A stretch of DNA of 64,000 nt. Source: Solibacillus merdavium. Lineage in GTDB: Bacteria > Bacillota > Bacilli > Bacillales_A > Planococcaceae. This document shows, in pieces, positions 62,414 through 64,000 of the stretch; positions within the stretch are counted from its first letter, which is position 1; every line of letters begins with the position of its first letter. Made by a program: the position numbers and the translations under genes. The notes beneath the pieces were generated by a model. It had not been told where the DNA came from and searched no databases. It saw only the letters and a program-made list of their open reading frames with translations. The stretch is taken from contig NZ_JACSPW010000003.1 of the NCBI RefSeq assembly GCF_014836935.1, positions 163,340-227,339 of the forward strand, read 5' to 3'.

Positions 62414-62775
62414 TAAACCTCTTTCCAAATGGAATAATAGTAATTTTTAATGGTTTCGTAATTGAATGGGGTCCCACGTAATTCTAGTTTCTCGATTAAC
62501 GGAATGCCGTATTTTGTTGCTAAAAGATCACCTGCTCGGCCGAAAAAAGCATGACCGAAATTACGGTTCCCGCTTACGATAATTCCTTTGCATTGATTGT
62601 AGTTCGCAGTCATGAACTGATCGACGATAGGGGGGACAGAGCCTAATCCATCCGTATATGTAAATAGCAGATACGGCGCATCGATTTTATCCACATCGGC
62701 TAAATCCTTTGCAGGCAAGCCAAGTTTTTGCACGATGTATCGTACATTGCCAGTTCGTGAAGCATAAATAATCAT
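62413..62775 (-). CDS. nrdI: Flavodoxin-like ribonucleotide reductase activator NrdI
   Basis: The 120-residue flavodoxin-like protein (IIYASRTGNVRYIVQKLG for phosphate binding, later YTDGLGSVPPIVDQF and VSGNRNFGHAFFGRAGD) supplies the oxidant that forms the manganese-tyrosyl radical in NrdF. It overlaps nrdH by 4 bp and nrdE by 1 bp. Confidence 0.95.
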   Translation of the reverse strand: MIIYASRTGNVRYIVQKLGLPAKDLADVDKIDAPYLLFTYTDGLGSVPPIVDQFMTANYNQCKGIIVSGNRNFGHAFFGRAGDLLATKYGIPLIEKLELRGTPFNYETIKNYYYSIWKEV

Positions 62776-62996
62776 GCAGTTATTTCAGAAATTCGGTTAA
62801 TAATGGAAGTTGGCTCTGCGATAAATTCTCCGTTGATTTCGAATAAAGGGACAGATAGAAAGCCTGCATCGAGTACTTTTTGCTTTGCCGTTTCGTCCTG
62901 GTCAATATTAATAATCTCGACTTGTAAGTTCGCAGCATCAAGTTCGGATTTTACCCATAGGCATTTTGGACAGATTGTTTTCGTATAAAGTTTCAT
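62772..62996 (-). CDS. nrdH: Glutaredoxin-like electron donor NrdH
   Basis: The 74-residue redoxin starts KLYTKTICPKCLWVKSELD; CPKC is the redox motif (CVQC or CMQC in many relatives). FLSVPLFEINGEF supplies the cis-Pro loop. It reduces NrdE. The ribosome binding site GAGGGA precedes the ATG, and the gene is first in the riboswitch-controlled operon. Confidence 0.94.
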   Translation of the reverse strand: MKLYTKTICPKCLWVKSELDAANLQVEIINIDQDETAKQKVLDAGFLSVPLFEINGEFIAEPTSIINRISEITA

Positions 62997-63054
62997 TAAT
63001 AGAATCCCTCGCTATAAAGATATTTATTGTGCTGTACGTTCTAAAGAAAATATA

Positions 63055-63086
63055 AAAAGGCTATCCCGGGAAAAAAAGGATAGCCT
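63055..63086 (-). terminator. Riboswitch expression-platform terminator
   Basis: Read on the minus strand AGGCTATCC (63086-63078) pairs with GGATAGCCT (63065-63057) and TTTTATA follows. It lies between the cobalamin aptamer and nrdH, so it can switch the operon off when the ligand is bound. Confidence 0.85.
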
Positions 63087-63156
63087 GAAATGGAAACGTA
63101 AATGGAAAAATTGCGCCTCCATTTCCTATTCCCCGAAGAAATGTACGTAGTTTTAA

Positions 63157-63313
63157 CACGGCAGGTCTCCTGGCTTTGCGTCATCCATCAGACGTACCTT
63201 CCCATGCACGTGGCACAGTGGCAATTTTAGTCTTCAGTCAGCATTTACAGTTGCGGGGACAGCGTTGGTTTTGCACCAAACTTCCCTTTTAAACTACATT
63301 TAGTAGTACCGTG
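63157..63313 (-). promoter_or_regulatory. Cobalamin (B12) riboswitch
   Basis: On the minus strand the aptamer shows GGTGCAAAACC, GCTGTCCCCGCAACTGTAA, GCCACTG, GGGAAGG and the B12-box stretch GACGCAAAGCCAGGAGACC in consensus order. P1 is closed by CACGG (63313-63309) with CCGTG (63161-63157). Cobalamin binding should favour the terminator at 63055-63086 and shut off nrdHIEF, an enzyme that does not need B12. Confidence 0.95.
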
Positions 63314-63457
63314 ATAAAAAAACACAATATATGGTTGTGAATTGAGTATAAGCCGTTCCAAAGTAAAAGTAAAGGAAAGAAATATAACTTGATCAGCTAT
63401 TGTACTTTTTAAAGAGAAAGTTGACAGAACTAATACCTATACAAATCAAAAAGGAAC

Positions 63458-63497
63458 TAAAAAACACATTGCCCAAAACTTCGAATGAACAATGTGT
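63458..63497 (-). terminator. Terminator of the small membrane gene
   Basis: On the minus strand ACACATTG pairs with CAATGTGT (plus-strand arms 63464-63471 and 63490-63497), followed by TTTTT. Confidence 0.8.
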
Positions 63498-63501
63498 CAT
63501 A

Positions 63502-63825
63502 TTAATGCTTTAATTCTCTTTTCCACATGACGTAATTATAGGTTGCTTGAATAGCAAATAAAATGGTGATGAAAAATGTTATGAAAATAAACAACCTAGA
63601 AAATCCTAGCATTAAATAAATGACTCCGATTGAAAGTATACATATTGGAATCGAATAGACAGTACGCCAAAATTTTCGGCGGTATGAAAGGGCATAATAA
63701 TTGAACTTAAAACCTTTATCAACTTTCGGTTTTTTTCTGTAATAAAGATATAAGCCAATCGAAATAATAAAAGAAGTAACAATAGGGATGGCGAGGATGA
63801 ATAAATTTAAGTTTTGGAAATTCAC
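63502..63825 (-). CDS. Small membrane protein of unknown function
   Basis: The 107-residue protein has three membrane segments (about 5-25, 49-67, 70-95) with a basic loop (YRKKPKVDKGFKFNYYALSYRRKFWR) after the first. I do not recognise it. The GTG at 63825 follows AGAAGGAGGA; the frame is open 14 codons further, into the edge of a repeat. It is monocistronic. Confidence 0.65.
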   Translation of the reverse strand: MNFQNLNLFILAIPIVTSFIISIGLYLYYRKKPKVDKGFKFNYYALSYRRKFWRTVYSIPICILSIGVIYLMLGFSRLFIFITFFITILFAIQATYNYVMWKRELKH

Positions 63826-63849
63826 TGTAGTCCTCCTTCTAAAATCCTT

Positions 63850-64000
63850 ATGTTGGTTCATCACCATAAGTTGGGGATGACATTATTGAAAAAATAAGAT
63901 TCGCTACGGGAAAACGCGTTGAAGCGTCTGTTGTACTACATTCCGGGGCAGGCATTTCGGGCGGTGTGGCTACAAAGCCTTTGTAGATTGAATTGTTAAT
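63850..64000 (-). repeat. Family B repeat, inverted, cut by the window end
   Basis: GGTTCATCACCATAAGTTGG at about 63854-63873 is the reverse complement of the right edge of copy 2. CGCTACGGG, TACTACATTCCGGGGCAGG and CGGGCGGTGTGGCT follow in the order expected for an inverted copy. After GGCT the sequence diverges into a short palindrome CTACAAAGCCTTTGTAG where the other copies have their long stem. Confidence 0.75.

Noticed and set aside
1..64000. CRISPR arrays, tRNA or rRNA genes
   Set aside because: No regularly spaced direct repeats of 25-40 bp with unique spacers, no cloverleaf sequences and no rRNA stretches were seen. The 25-bp units are near-palindromes with conserved, not unique, spacers.

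Overview
The window is low-GC Bacillota DNA. Strong G-rich ribosome binding sites, many TTG and GTG starts, T-tailed hairpin terminators and the gene families present (YvrJ, split SigO-type sigma factor, DUF3021/LytTR exporter, YusW, DUF4256, nrdHIEF with nrdI) point to Bacillales, most likely a Planococcaceae member such as Solibacillus or Lysinibacillus. The genus is inferred from family content, not from an rRNA.

Layout. 0.5-5.8 kb is an accessory-looking stretch. It holds a YdjM-type membrane protein, an Rgg regulator divergent from a 19-codon hydrophobic peptide gene (a candidate peptide-pheromone pair), a sigma region-4 protein + YvrJ + a sigma region-2-like small protein behind a LexA-like palindrome, and a secreted, extremely acidic protein built from 54-bp repeats. 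5.9-16.5 kb carries a quinone oxidoreductase, a large unknown protein, a lipoprotein with an uncharted small membrane ORF coupled to it, a LytTR-DUF3021-ABC exporter operon, a MarR-DUF3147 pair, a winged-helix protein and a glutamate/aspartate symporter. 16.6-31 kb carries a secreted YcdB/SLH-like protein, two linked membrane genes, a BASS-type transporter, a sugar ABC importer without its own ATPase, a DedA protein and an ABC exporter pair.

31.8-47.0 kb is a urea and nickel island in one direction: urea importer urtABCDE, a nickel/peptide-type importer whose two ATPases are fused (nikB, nikC, nikDE, nikA), a NikR-like regulator without the usual nickel ligands, then ureA-ureB-ureC-ureE-ureF-ureG-ureD. 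Urea import, nickel import, enzyme and maturation factors are thus together. A TnrA/GlnR-type palindrome lies upstream of urtA. 48.4-58.9 kb holds small stand-alone functions (GNAT enzymes, methyltransferase, thioesterase, DUF2785, a membrane-tethered Lon-type protease) and two ECF sigma/anti-sigma pairs. 59-63.3 kb is a class Ib ribonucleotide reductase operon nrdH-nrdI-nrdE-nrdF read leftward, controlled by a cobalamin riboswitch with a terminator. nrdF is interrupted by a 292-nt ORF-less group I intron at the codon before its DESIHG metal-ligand motif.

Two families of intergenic repeats run through the window. Family A is a ~155-bp hairpin-forming module (18.98, 33.10 and 47.80 kb), followed at two sites by four 25-bp near-palindromes whose relatives also stand alone at 9.0 and 14.8 kb. 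Family B/C is a G+C-richer ~280-bp element (27.2, 31.0, 33.4 and 63.9 kb, plus fragments) whose central stem changes sequence while staying paired. One A+B tandem sits inside the urt operon between urtA and urtB, and a B fragment supplies the last codons of the gene ending at 19407.
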